Assembly (NCBI RefSeq): GCF_028010285.1
Contig: NZ_CP116304.1
Coordinates: forward strand, 1,008,501-1,072,500
Source of the DNA: Pseudomonas sp. Q1-7
GTDB lineage: Bacteria; Pseudomonadota; Gammaproteobacteria; Pseudomonadales; Pseudomonadaceae
DNA: 64,000 nucleotides
Reading direction: 5' to 3'
Part shown: positions 48,785-57,024 of the stretch, one piece after another
Position numbering within the stretch: position 1 is the stretch's first letter
How the letters are laid out: the number at the start of each line of letters is the position of its first letter
Notes under the pieces: model-generated
Told to the model about the DNA's origin: nothing
Database searches by the model: none
What the model saw: the letters and a program-made list of their open reading frames with translations, nothing else
Program-made: the position numbers and the translations under genes

Positions 48785-49440
48785 CTCGTCCGTCCGTCAC
48801 CATCGATTTCGTCTCTGACGTGGTGTGCCCCTGGTGCGCCCTGGGGGCGACAGCGTTGGAACAGGCCATTGCCAACCTGGCCGATGAGGTGTCGGTGGAG
48901 TTGACGTTCAAACCCTTCGAGCTGAACCCGGATATGCCGGCCGAAGGCGAGCACGCCGTCCGGCACATGATGCGCAAGTACGGACGCACCGCCGAAGAGG
49001 TCGCCACACGAAACGCGATGGTGATCGCCCGTGGCCAGGCCATCGGCTTCCATTTCGACCTGGAAAGGCGCAGTCACTTCTACAACACCTTCGACGCGCA
49101 CCGCCTGTTGTTCTGGGCATTGCTGGAAGGTCGGCAGGCCCGGCTCCACAAGGTCTTGCTGCGTGCCTACTTCACCGACGGAAAGAACCCGAGCGATCAC
49201 GAGACGCTCGCGCATCTGGCGGCCGAAGCAGGGCTGGACCCGGCGCAAGCGCGCGAGGTACTGGCGACCGGGGCGTTCGCCAAGGAGGTTCGTGAGCTCG
49301 AAGCGTTCTACCGCGAACGGGGTATCGATTCGGTACCGACCATGATTCTCAACGGCCGCCACCTGGTGTCGGGTTCGCAGTCCGTCGGCGACTACGAACA
49401 ACTCTTGCGGCAACTGGCTCAGGCCACAGCCGAAGCCTGA
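48781..49440 (+). CDS. DsbA-family (FrnE-like) thioredoxin-fold protein
   Basis: A 219-residue cytosolic DsbA-superfamily protein, FrnE/polyketide-isomerase type. The CPWC motif lies in DVVCPWCALGA at about residue 16, and the cis-Pro loop in GIDSVPTMILNGRHLVSG. No signal peptide, so it acts in the cytosol. Overlaps the tautomerase gene; the SDR gene follows 42 nt later. Confidence 0.87.
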   Translation: MTRPSVTIDFVSDVVCPWCALGATALEQAIANLADEVSVELTFKPFELNPDMPAEGEHAVRHMMRKYGRTAEEVATRNAMVIARGQAIGFHFDLERRSHFYNTFDAHRLLFWALLEGRQARLHKVLLRAYFTDGKNPSDHETLAHLAAEAGLDPAQAREVLATGAFAKEVRELEAFYRERGIDSVPTMILNGRHLVSGSQSVGDYEQLLRQLAQATAEA

Positions 49441-49482
49441 TCGATCGTTCTTTCCAATCCCCGTTGCAACTGGAGGTTCATC

Positions 49483-50193
49483 ATGAGCAATGCAAGAAAA
49501 GTCGTCGTCGTCACTGGCGCTTCCCAGGGTATCGGTGCCGCGGTGGTCAAGGCCTTCCGTGATCTCGATTACCGGGTGGTCGCCACGTCGCGCTCGATCA
49601 AACCCTCCACCGACCCGGACATCCTCAGCGTGGCCGGTGACATCGCCGATCCGGCGACCGCCGAGCGCGTGATTCGGGAAGGCATGGCGCGTTATGGCCG
49701 TATCGACACCCTGGTCAACAACGCTGGAATCTTCGTCGCCAAGCCGTTCACCGATTATTCCCACGAAGATTACGCCGCGGTGCTGGGCGTCAACCTCGGC
49801 GGCTTCTTCTACATTTCCCAGCTCGCGATTACCGAGATGGAGAAGCAAGGGAGTGGCCATGTGGTCAGTGTCACCACCAGCCTGGTGGATCACGCCATCG
49901 AAGGTGTGCCGTCGGTTCTGGCGTCGCTGACCAAGGGAGGCATCAATGCGGCGACCAAGTCCCTGGCCATCGAGTACGCCAAGCGCGGAATCCGCGTCAA
50001 CGCTGTCTCCCCCGGCATCATCAAGACGCCGATGCACGGCGAGGAAACCCACGCGGCGCTGGGCCGGTTGCACCCGGTCGGCCATATGGGCGAGACCCAC
50101 GATGTCGCGCAGGCCATCGTCTATCTGGAGCGCGCCGGGTTTGTCACCGGTGAAATCCTGCACGTCGATGGTGGCCAGAGCGCGGGTCACTGA
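49483..50193 (+). CDS. Atypical short-chain dehydrogenase/reductase
   Basis: A 236-residue SDR. Cofactor motif TGASQGIG (11-18) and NNAG (79-82) are intact, and GIRVNAVSPGIIKTPMHG is typical. At the active site YxxxK is replaced: Lys151 is present in ASLTKGG, but the tyrosine position is Ala147. The pattern ASLTKGG looks like a conserved subfamily feature rather than a recent lesion (inference). Reaction unknown; third gene of the tautomerase-DsbA-SDR unit. Confidence 0.85.
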   Translation: MSNARKVVVVTGASQGIGAAVVKAFRDLDYRVVATSRSIKPSTDPDILSVAGDIADPATAERVIREGMARYGRIDTLVNNAGIFVAKPFTDYSHEDYAAVLGVNLGGFFYISQLAITEMEKQGSGHVVSVTTSLVDHAIEGVPSVLASLTKGGINAATKSLAIEYAKRGIRVNAVSPGIIKTPMHGEETHAALGRLHPVGHMGETHDVAQAIVYLERAGFVTGEILHVDGGQSAGH

Positions 50194-50200
50194 CGTAAGG

Positions 50201-50234
50201 GGCGGCGCCGCCGATCGGACGTGGCGGCGCTGCC
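50201..50234. terminator. Bidirectional hairpin between SDR and phosphatase-family genes
   Basis: GGCGGCGCCGCC and GGCGGCGCTGCC pair with one mismatch across a 10-nt loop, seven nt after the SDR stop, between two convergent genes. No T run. Confidence 0.55.
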
Positions 50235-50290
50235 AAGCGCGCGGTAGAGCCCATCGGCGTGCGCACCATGAATGCTCGCGCAGATGGACT

Positions 50291-51376
50291 TCAATGTGCC
50301 GGCGGCAAGAAGAACCTCGCGGTGAGCGGCAGGTGATCGGAAATCCGCAGGGTGTCGTGCCGCCGGACCCGGGCTTCGATACGTGCCAGGCTGGGGCTGT
50401 GGAAAACGTAGTCGAGGGTCCGGTCCGGGCCCTTCACGCGTGGGTCATTGGGAAAGTGGGTGAACCAGCGGGCGCGCTGCTCACCGCTGGCCTCGCCCAC
50501 GCTGGGGATCATCGGATAGTGGCGCCACAACGCCTTTAGTTCGCTGTCCGGGCTATGGCGGCTGCGCTGCTGCGGAGCCAGCCGCTCGAATTGGCCAGGG
50601 GGCAACTGGTCGAAGTCGCCGGCCAGCACCCAGGGCACCTCTTCGGCCTGGAGCCGGTCGAGCAGGGCTCGGGTCATGCCCACCTGGCGTTTCAGCGTGG
50701 CCTGGTCCGAGGCACGCTCATCCAGGTGGGTGTTGATCGTCGCCAGACGTCCACCGCCGCGAATCGGCAAGTAACTGACCAGCAGGGCACGCTGCTTGTC
50801 GAACTGGCGGCTGAGCGGGTCGTTCTCTTCCCGGGGGAGTTGCAGGCGTTCGGCACTCGCGATACGGAAGCGGCTGAGGGTAGCGAGCTTCATGCCAACG
50901 CTGCCGAGAATATGCGGGTCAGGCACGAAAGCGGCCTTCCAGTAGAAGGCCTGGCTGGTGCAGGGATAGAGGTCGGCCAGGCGCTCCTGCAGCAGGGCCA
51001 ACTGGTCCTGGTGGTCGGTCGCGCGGGCACCTTCGTGGAGTTCCTGGAGGTTGACGATGTCCGGCTGTTCCTCGCGTATCACCCGCACCACCTCGTCGAG
51101 GCTGTAGGCCAGGTCTTGCGCCGTGGGTCGCTCGTCCGGGCCTTCGCCGTCGGGCAGGTCGTCGTAGAAGACGTAGCGCTTGCCGGCCAGGTACTGCAGG
51201 TTCCAGGTCATCACCTTGAGGGCCTGCCCCGGTTGCAGCTGCGGCGCTTCGGCCTGGCAGGCCAGGGGGGCCGGCTCACGTGGCGCGGGGTGCCAGGTGA
51301 GCGCATAGACCAGCGCCACCAGGCCGACGGCGAGGACCGACAGGCTGAGCAGGGCGAATCGCAGGACTCGGGGCAT
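50291..51376 (-). CDS. Endonuclease/exonuclease/phosphatase family protein
   Basis: About 361 residues with one N-terminal membrane anchor or signal (7-27) and an EEP domain outside the cytosol. Motifs: VMTWNLQYLAG, IVNLQELHEG (metal Glu), INTHLDERA, LAGDFDQLP and ISDHLPLTARF (catalytic His). Could be a nuclease or phosphodiesterase/phospholipase; substrate unknown. Start ATG at 51376. Confidence 0.82.
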   Translation of the reverse strand: MPRVLRFALLSLSVLAVGLVALVYALTWHPAPREPAPLACQAEAPQLQPGQALKVMTWNLQYLAGKRYVFYDDLPDGEGPDERPTAQDLAYSLDEVVRVIREEQPDIVNLQELHEGARATDHQDQLALLQERLADLYPCTSQAFYWKAAFVPDPHILGSVGMKLATLSRFRIASAERLQLPREENDPLSRQFDKQRALLVSYLPIRGGGRLATINTHLDERASDQATLKRQVGMTRALLDRLQAEEVPWVLAGDFDQLPPGQFERLAPQQRSRHSPDSELKALWRHYPMIPSVGEASGEQRARWFTHFPNDPRVKGPDRTLDYVFHSPSLARIEARVRRHDTLRISDHLPLTARFFLPPAH

Positions 51377-51464
51377 CGGCAGAAGCTGGCATCTATGCTG
51401 GAAGAGGGCGAGCATACCCGAGCCGCCGCGGCGGCCCAAGCCAGGCGCGCCCGGGAGGAATGCC

Positions 51465-51713
51465 GTGAGCAGCGAGGTGCGGATCGCCCGCAAGGGTCCC
51501 TTCGAAGTGGAGGTCGTGGCCGGCCAGGATTACTTCTGGTGCCGCTGCGGCCGCAGCCAGCAACAGCCGTTCTGTGACGGATCTCACAAGGGCACTGGCC
51601 TGGCGCCACTCAAATTTCATGCAGAGGTCAGCGAAACCCTGTATTTCTGTGGCTGCAAACATAGCCACTCGCCACCGTGTTGCGATGGCACCCACAACGA
51701 ACTGCAAGACTGA
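51465..51713 (+). CDS. Tandem CDGSH iron-sulfur domain protein (GTG start)
   Basis: An 82-residue protein with two CDGSH-type [2Fe-2S] sites: CRCGRSQQQPFCDGSH and CGCKHSHSPPCCDGTH, each with three cysteines and one histidine ligand. Bacterial two-motif forms are known; roles in redox or iron-sulfur transfer are proposed for the family. Starts with GTG at 51465. Divergent from the EEP gene. Confidence 0.88.
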   Translation: MSSEVRIARKGPFEVEVVAGQDYFWCRCGRSQQQPFCDGSHKGTGLAPLKFHAEVSETLYFCGCKHSHSPPCCDGTHNELQD

Positions 51714-51726
51714 TCCGGGAGCCGGC

Positions 51727-52530
51727 ATGCAGCTGGGCGTAGTCCTCTGGTCATTCCTGGCCTTGATTTACAAAACGTCGCGGCTTCGCCTCGGGCTGGC
51801 GAGCCTGATGCTGCTGCCCGGCATCGCGTGCGCCGACCACCCGGCACCCCTGCGCGTGATGACCGATTACTGGCCGCCGTTTCGCATCGCTGGCGAAGGC
51901 GAGCAGTTGCGTGGCCTGGACATGGACCTGCTGGCCGAACTGGAGCGCCGCACCGGGCTGCGCTTCGAGGTGCAGCGGGCGCCCTGGTCGCGGGGGTTGG
52001 CCGCCCTGGAGCGGGGCTCGGCGGATCTGATGACGGGCCTGGCCAGGACGCCCGAGCGGGAGCGCTACATCGACTACCTGGAGCGTCCCTATTTCACCTG
52101 CGCACCACGTTTCTACAGCCTGCCTGAGCTGTCCCGCAGCGTTACCGGCTACCCGCAACTGGGGCGGTACGTCATCGGTTTCGTGCGCGGGTCGGCCTAC
52201 TTCGAGCCCTTCGATTCCGACCAGGCGCTGAACAAGGTAGGGGTCGGCAACGAAGGCCAGTTGCTGGACATGTTGCGCCACAAGCGGCTGCAGCTGGTGA
52301 TCGGTACCGATTGCCAGGTGGATTACGAACTGCTGCGCGACCCGACGCTGGCCGGACGCATCGTCAAGCTGGCCTACCGGCCGCCGGCGCGCACCGAACT
52401 TTTCCTCGGCTTTTCGCGCCAGCGGTCCCTGCAGGGCCAGCGCCGGGTCATCGCCGAGGCCTTGGGGCAGATGATCGACGAAGGCTGGGTGTTGGACGCC
52501 GCGCGGCGCTACCGTCCGGGCGCTCAGTGA
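51727..52530 (+). CDS. Periplasmic amino-acid-type solute-binding protein
   Basis: A 267-residue family 3 extracellular solute-binding protein. Signal region 1-36 (ends IACADHP), then LRVMTDYWPPFRI and LRGLDMDLLAELERRTGLRFE, LMTGLARTPERERYIDYLERPYF. No ABC permease or ATPase is adjacent, so it may be an orphan or sensory protein. GGGAG precedes the ATG at 51727. Its last seven nt overlap the convergent VOC gene. Confidence 0.82.
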   Translation: MQLGVVLWSFLALIYKTSRLRLGLASLMLLPGIACADHPAPLRVMTDYWPPFRIAGEGEQLRGLDMDLLAELERRTGLRFEVQRAPWSRGLAALERGSADLMTGLARTPERERYIDYLERPYFTCAPRFYSLPELSRSVTGYPQLGRYVIGFVRGSAYFEPFDSDQALNKVGVGNEGQLLDMLRHKRLQLVIGTDCQVDYELLRDPTLAGRIVKLAYRPPARTELFLGFSRQRSLQGQRRVIAEALGQMIDEGWVLDAARRYRPGAQ

Positions 52531-52961
52531 GCGTGCGGCTCGATGTACAGCTCGTAGTCCGGGTGCAGATCCACGTCCCAGAACGCGGCCTCGATCTTGT
52601 GGCCATCCGGGTCGCGGATGAAACAGCCGTAGTAGGGATCACCGTATTGCGGGCGTGGGCCGGGTTCGCCATCGCCCTTGCCGCCGGCCTCCAGCGCCGC
52701 TTCGAAGAACGCCTGCACCGCGGCCTTGCTGGCCGCGAAGAAACCGATGTGGGTGCCATTGCCGACGCTGGCCGGGTGGCCGTCGATGGGCGCCTGCACC
52801 CAGAATTCCGGGTACTCGCGGCCGTATGCCACGGCGCCGGGGTGTTCCATGATGCGCTTGCAGCCCAGGGTGGGCAGGACCTTGTCGTAGAAGGCGACGG
52901 CGCGTTCGAAGTCGTTGGTGCCTACCGAAATGTGGGACAGGATGCTGGGGTTTTCAGTCAT
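52524..52961 (-). CDS. VOC-family (glyoxalase-like) protein
   Basis: A 145-residue vicinal-oxygen-chelate protein: ISHISVGTNDFERAVAFYDKVLPTLG at the N-terminus (metal His), HIGFFAASKAAV in the middle, and FIRDPDGHKIEAAFWD near the end. Substrate not assignable; such proteins act in isomerase, dioxygenase or resistance roles. Confidence 0.83.
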   Translation of the reverse strand: MTENPSILSHISVGTNDFERAVAFYDKVLPTLGCKRIMEHPGAVAYGREYPEFWVQAPIDGHPASVGNGTHIGFFAASKAAVQAFFEAALEAGGKGDGEPGPRPQYGDPYYGCFIRDPDGHKIEAAFWDVDLHPDYELYIEPHAH

Positions 52962-53050
52962 GAGTTGTCCTCCTTGAATGGCTCGAAAAGCCTAGCAGCC
53001 CCGGGGAAAACCACTGAACGCGGACGCTGCCCGCCGCATTGGCGTCGCGC

Positions 53051-53713
53051 TCACGGCTCCGCCGCCGACTCGGTCACCAGGGCGAACATCCGGTACAGGG
53101 CGATGCTGACGAACAGCTGGAAGAAGCTGTTGAAGCTTTCCAGGACCACGGTGCCCACCGGGTCCGGGTTGTTCCCCAGTTCACGGTAGGCGAACCAGTC
53201 CACCAGCCAGATCGGCCCCATCACCAGCAGCACGCAGGCGAGGATGTTCCAGAAGTGGCCGCGGGTCAGGGCGAAGCTTTCCTTGATGGCGTCCAGCGGC
53301 TGTTTGCCTTCCAGCACCAGCAGGTACTCGGCGAAGGCCAGCTTGATCATCACGTACAGGCCCGGAAGGATCAGCATCCAGGCGCCGACCATGATCAGCA
53401 GCGTGCTGATGGCCGCCAGCACGGCGAAGGCGGGCCAGCGGAACACAGCCATTTCCAGCACCTGCCGTGGCTTGAGGCGGATCCGGTGGCTGCGGCTGTC
53501 GACAAAGATGATCAGCGCCCCGACGTAGAGCGGATAGAACAGCATGCTGATGATGATCGAGGCGCCCTGGGATTTATCCGGACCGAGCCAGGCGATCACC
53601 CCTTGCTGGGTGATGGCTTCGATCAGGATGACCGGCAGGCAGAGCAGGGCGATTTCACCTGCGTTGCGGGAGAAGAAGTACCAGGAGGCGCGCAGCAGCT
53701 CGAACGGGTTCAT
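53051..53713 (-). CDS. YciC-family inner-membrane protein
   Basis: A 220-residue protein with about five or six membrane helices. SWYFFSRNAGEI near the start, PGLYVMIKLAFAEYLLVLEGKQPLDAIKESF in the centre and the closing helix FVSIALYRMFALV agree with the YciC (UPF0259) family, function unknown. Confidence 0.78.
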   Translation of the reverse strand: MNPFELLRASWYFFSRNAGEIALLCLPVILIEAITQQGVIAWLGPDKSQGASIIISMLFYPLYVGALIIFVDSRSHRIRLKPRQVLEMAVFRWPAFAVLAAISTLLIMVGAWMLILPGLYVMIKLAFAEYLLVLEGKQPLDAIKESFALTRGHFWNILACVLLVMGPIWLVDWFAYRELGNNPDPVGTVVLESFNSFFQLFVSIALYRMFALVTESAAEP

Positions 53714-53744
53714 CAGTGGGTATTCATATCTTGCGGCAGTCGGT

Positions 53745-53764
53745 CTTGGGCACTTTAGCCCAAG
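53745..53764 (-). terminator. Hairpin between the YbaK-like and YciC-like genes
   Basis: CTTGGGC pairs with GCCCAAG around a 6-nt loop, 25 nt after the YbaK-like stop. No T run. Confidence 0.4.
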
Positions 53765-53788
53765 CCGCTGCCGCCTCCTAACGTCGGT

Positions 53789-54268
53789 TCATGCGGAACG
53801 ATAGTGCAGCACCCGGTTCGGCAGGCGTGGCAGGAGCCGGGCGAGGTCGGCGGTGGCCACTTCCAGGGTGCGTTCCGGTGGGCCGGGGGAGTAGATCAGG
53901 TAGTCGTGCCGGAAGATCGCTTCGTCGAACACCAGGGCGATCGCTTCGGCGTGGCCCAGGGGGCAGGCGCACTGGGGCACGCAGCCGGTGAGCGCGACCA
54001 GTTCCTCGTCGCTGGCGATACTCGGTCGCGCGCCCAGCAGCGCCTTGAGCTGGGCCCAGTCGGCCCGCGCGCCCTCCAGGGTCACCAGCATGGCGTAGCC
54101 GCCACCTCGGAGGCGCAGGAACAGGCTCTTGCTTTCCACCCCGCGCAGGCCGAAGCGCTGGCGTACCGCGTGGGCGGTCGGGTAGTCGAGCACGGCTTCG
54201 TGGCTGACCTCCCGGTAGGGGATGGCGTGTTCGTCGAGCAAGGCCAGGTTGCGGGCGTGGAGCGACAT
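53789..54268 (-). CDS. YbaK/EbsC-type aminoacyl-tRNA deacylase
   Basis: A 159-residue single-domain editing protein. GVESKSLFLRLRGGGYAMLVT carries the catalytic Lys region, and ALTGCVPQCACPLGH replaces the usual TGxxPGxxxPxG (Gly changed to Gln). It likely hydrolyses a mischarged aminoacyl-tRNA, but which one is not clear. Confidence 0.8.
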   Translation of the reverse strand: MSLHARNLALLDEHAIPYREVSHEAVLDYPTAHAVRQRFGLRGVESKSLFLRLRGGGYAMLVTLEGARADWAQLKALLGARPSIASDEELVALTGCVPQCACPLGHAEAIALVFDEAIFRHDYLIYSPGPPERTLEVATADLARLLPRLPNRVLHYRSA

Positions 54269-54312
54269 TGCGGGTTCCGGCGGAGGGCAGAAGGGAGCGC
54301 CATGATAGTCGC

Positions 54313-55038
54313 TCAGGGCGGGCTGAGATCATCCAGCCCGGCTTCCTGCAGGACCTGCCGTTCGATCGCCAGCAGGCGGCCGTTCTGCGCCATGCGCCGC
54401 AGTACCGCCTCCAGGCGAGGGGCGAGGTCGCGGTGGCGCGGGTTGAGGTAGTGGTGCATGGAGAAGCGCTCCAGCACCGGATGCAGGGGCTGAATGCCGC
54501 GCATGCCGCTCTGGCGCAGGACGCACATGCCCGTGTAGTAATCCTCCACATGCACGTCCACCCGGCCGCCGGCCAGCTTGCGCAGGCCATTCTCGACCCC
54601 GTTGGAGGGCGACAGGCGTACCCCTTTCAGGCGCAGCTCCAGCCCCGTCTTGCCGCGTTCGAATCCCACCAGGTAGGGCTTCAGGCTGGACCAGTCGCGC
54701 AGGTGCAGTGGGCGATTGGCGAAGGCCACCGCGTAGGACTCGAACAGCGGCGTGCGGATCAGCAGCAGGTCGCTGGGCTGCTCGGCGAGCAGGTTGGTGC
54801 GGCACAGCTCGCCATCGTTCATGCCGCGCTCGGCGTATTGCAAGGCGCGGGCGGCGGGCGCGGCGCGGGTTTCGATGCGGATACCGAGCTCGGCGTAGGC
54901 TTCGATCAGGATGCGTTTGCAAATCTGGAAGAGCGGCAGGCCCTGGCCGGGAAAGGCGCTGAACACCAGGCGCGCTTCGGCATGGCAGGGGGCGGAGAGC
55001 AACAGCAGGGCAAGCAGGCAACATCCATGGGCACGCAT
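54313..55038 (-). CDS. Periplasmic family 3 solute-binding protein
   Basis: A 241-residue secreted protein: signal peptide 1-20 (ends CHAEA), then two-lobed binding-protein sequence with LFQICKRILIEAYAELGIRIE, AERGMNDGELCRTN and GVENGLRKLAGGRVDVHVEDYYTG. No transport partner nearby. Second orphan binding protein in 4 kb. Confidence 0.78.
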   Translation of the reverse strand: MRAHGCCLLALLLLSAPCHAEARLVFSAFPGQGLPLFQICKRILIEAYAELGIRIETRAAPAARALQYAERGMNDGELCRTNLLAEQPSDLLLIRTPLFESYAVAFANRPLHLRDWSSLKPYLVGFERGKTGLELRLKGVRLSPSNGVENGLRKLAGGRVDVHVEDYYTGMCVLRQSGMRGIQPLHPVLERFSMHHYLNPRHRDLAPRLEAVLRRMAQNGRLLAIERQVLQEAGLDDLSPP

Positions 55039-55124
55039 TGCACTATCGCCTGGTGCATGGCCTGCGGCTGGAGTGACTGCCAGACGGCGCCGCCTGCCAT
55101 GGCGGGCGCCTTGCTCCCTGCAAC

Positions 55125-55143
55125 AGACCCATGCGGTGGGTCT
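55125..55143 (-). terminator. Hairpin downstream of the isochorismatase-like gene
   Basis: AGACCCA pairs with TGGGTCT around a 5-nt loop, 58 nt after the stop, in a 162-nt gap that shows no gene. Confidence 0.4.
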
Positions 55144-55200
55144 TGGCGTCGTCCCCGTTCTCGATGTACGCGGGGTAACTGAAACTATAGACGGCCGCCG

Positions 55201-55773
55201 TCAGGGTGTCGGCCCGCGCGCCAGCAATTCGTCCATGGACAGCACCCGGGCGTACTCGCCCTGCAGGTTGGCCATCGCCATGTCGTGGACCTCGTCGGCG
55301 CTGCGCGGGCGGCCGGCGAAATCGGCCTTGGCGAAGGTGTAGCAGGCGTCCGCCACCACGCAGGTGGCGAAGCCCAGGTTGCCGGCGCTGCGGGCCGTGG
55401 CTTCCACCGAGTTCTCGCTGGCGACGCCGACGATGACCACGGCGTCGAGGCCGCGCACCCGCAGCCAGCGTTCCAGGCCGCTGTTGACGAAGGCGTCGGG
55501 CACGTTCTTCTCCAGCACCTGTTCGCCCGGCTGCGGTTCGAATTCGGCCTGGAACAGGGCCCCGGGTTGGCCGGGGGCGAAGACCGATCCGGCCTCGCGG
55601 GAGATATGGCGGATATGCACCAGTGGCCAGCCGGCGCCGCGCCAGTGCGCCAGCAGGGTGGCCATACGGCTTTCCGCCGCGGGGTTGTTGCGCGGCTTGT
55701 CGAGGCGACGGATGCCTTGCTGCTGGTCGATGATCAGCAGGGCACCCGGAGACTTCTCCATGGTCTTATCCAC
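55201..55773 (-). CDS. Isochorismatase-like hydrolase with Ser in place of the catalytic Cys
   Basis: About 190 residues (GTG at 55773; ATG at 55761 also possible). The fold is clear: LLIIDQQQG (Asp16), LEKNVPDAF (Lys89), and VGVASENSVEATARSAGNLG, where the nucleophile cysteine is Ser122. Cysteine hydrolases of this family use a D-K-C triad, so thiol chemistry is not possible here; an isochorismatase-like or other activity is more likely. Divergent from the NYN gene. Confidence 0.8.
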   Translation of the reverse strand: MDKTMEKSPGALLIIDQQQGIRRLDKPRNNPAAESRMATLLAHWRGAGWPLVHIRHISREAGSVFAPGQPGALFQAEFEPQPGEQVLEKNVPDAFVNSGLERWLRVRGLDAVVIVGVASENSVEATARSAGNLGFATCVVADACYTFAKADFAGRPRSADEVHDMAMANLQGEYARVLSMDELLARGPTP

Positions 55774-55852
55774 TTTCCACTCTCTTAGGCTGGCATACTG
55801 GCCGCACTCTATCCTTACCCGGACCGCGCCAGCCAGCCACCGAGGAGCCGCG

Positions 55853-56332
55853 TTGAAGAAAATCGCCGTATTCGCCGACGTGCAAAACCTCTACTACACG
55901 GTACGCCACGCCTACGGCTGCCATTTCCACTACAGTGCCTTCTGGCAGAGCGTCGCCGCCGAGGGCGCGATAGTCGAGGCCACCGCCTACGCCATCGACC
56001 GTGGCGACCCGCGCCAGCAGCAATTCCAGCAGATCCTCCGCAACCTGGGCTTCACCGTGAAGCTCAAGCCTTTCATCCAGCGCAGCGATGGTTCGGCCAA
56101 GGGCGACTGGGACGTCGGCATCACCATCGACGTGCTCGACGCCGCGCCGCGGGTGGACCAGGTGGTGCTGGCCTCCGGCGACGGCGACTTCGACCTGTTG
56201 CTGGAACGGGTGGCCCAGGCCCACGGCGTGGAAACCCTGGTCTATGGCGTGCCCGGCCTCACCGCCCAATCCCTGATCCGCGCCGCCAGCCGCTACCAGC
56301 CCATCGAGGGCAACCTGCTGTTGCGCAACTGA
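55853..56332 (+). CDS. NYN-domain (PIN-like) nuclease, LabA/DUF88 type, TTG start
   Basis: A 159-residue protein. The acidic metal site of NYN domains is visible: FADVQNLYYT at the N-terminus, GDWDVGITIDVLD, and LASGDGDFDLLLERV. NYN domains are probable RNA nucleases. The start is TTG at 55853 with GAGGAG six nt upstream; no ATG or GTG fits. The DEDDh exonuclease gene follows 25 nt later on the same strand. Confidence 0.85.
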   Translation: MKKIAVFADVQNLYYTVRHAYGCHFHYSAFWQSVAAEGAIVEATAYAIDRGDPRQQQFQQILRNLGFTVKLKPFIQRSDGSAKGDWDVGITIDVLDAAPRVDQVVLASGDGDFDLLLERVAQAHGVETLVYGVPGLTAQSLIRAASRYQPIEGNLLLRN

Positions 56333-56357
56333 ACCGCGCCCCAACCTGGAATTTCCT

Positions 56358-56969
56358 GTGGACCCCATTGCCGTCATCGACTTCGAAACCACCGGCGTCT
56401 CGCCGAGCGACCGCTGCCGCGCCACCGAGATCGGCATCGTCATCCTGGAGAACGGACGCATCGTCGACCGTTACCAGAGCCTGATGAACGCGGGCCTTCC
56501 GGTGCCGCCCTTCATCCAGGGCCTGACCGGCATCAGCACCGCCATGCTGCGCAATGCCCCGCCGGTGGAGCAGGTGATGGGCGAAGCCGCGGACTTCGTC
56601 GGCGAACTGCCGCTGCTGGCGCACAACGCCGCCTTCGACCAGAAGTTCTGGGATTTCGAGCTGGCGCGCATCGGCCGCACCCGCCGCCAGGCGTTCGCCT
56701 GCTCGCTGCTGCTGTCCCGGCGCCTGCTGCCGGAAGCGCCCAGCCACAAGCTCGGCAACCTCAACAGTTGGGCGCACCTGCCGGATACCGGCAAGGCCCA
56801 CCGCGCCCTGGCCGACGCCGAAATGGCCGCCAACCTGGCCCTGCACCTGGCCGGTCGCCTGCGTGATCGCTACGGGGTACAGGACGTTTCGCACCCGCTG
56901 TTGTGCCGCCTGCAGAAGCTGGCGGTGGCGAAGATCCCCGAGATGCTCCGGCGCCACCGCGACGGCTGA
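56358..56969 (+). CDS. DEDDh 3'-5' exonuclease (DnaQ/RNase T superfamily)
   Basis: A 203-residue exonuclease. ExoI VIDFETTG (Asp, Glu), ExoII LLAHNAAFDQKFWDFE (Asp) and ExoIII HRALADAEMAANL (His, Asp) are complete. It lacks polymerase or other domains. With the NYN gene it forms a two-nuclease unit; substrate unknown (DNA or RNA). Confidence 0.88.
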   Translation: MDPIAVIDFETTGVSPSDRCRATEIGIVILENGRIVDRYQSLMNAGLPVPPFIQGLTGISTAMLRNAPPVEQVMGEAADFVGELPLLAHNAAFDQKFWDFELARIGRTRRQAFACSLLLSRRLLPEAPSHKLGNLNSWAHLPDTGKAHRALADAEMAANLALHLAGRLRDRYGVQDVSHPLLCRLQKLAVAKIPEMLRRHRDG

Positions 56970-56976
56970 TCGTGCA

Positions 56977-57008
56977 GGTGGGGCGACGAGCGCAGCGAGG
57001 CCCCCACC
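56977..57008. repeat. Dispersed hairpin repeat with GAGCGCAGCGA core (copy 1)
   Basis: GGTGGGG (56977-56983) pairs with CCCCACC (57002-57008); the loop side carries GAGCGCAGCGA (56988-56998). It lies between two convergent genes. The core recurs at 63068-63078. Similar hairpins are scattered in Pseudomonas genomes as I recall. Confidence 0.55.
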
Positions 57009-57024
57009 GACGTGAAGCAACCGC

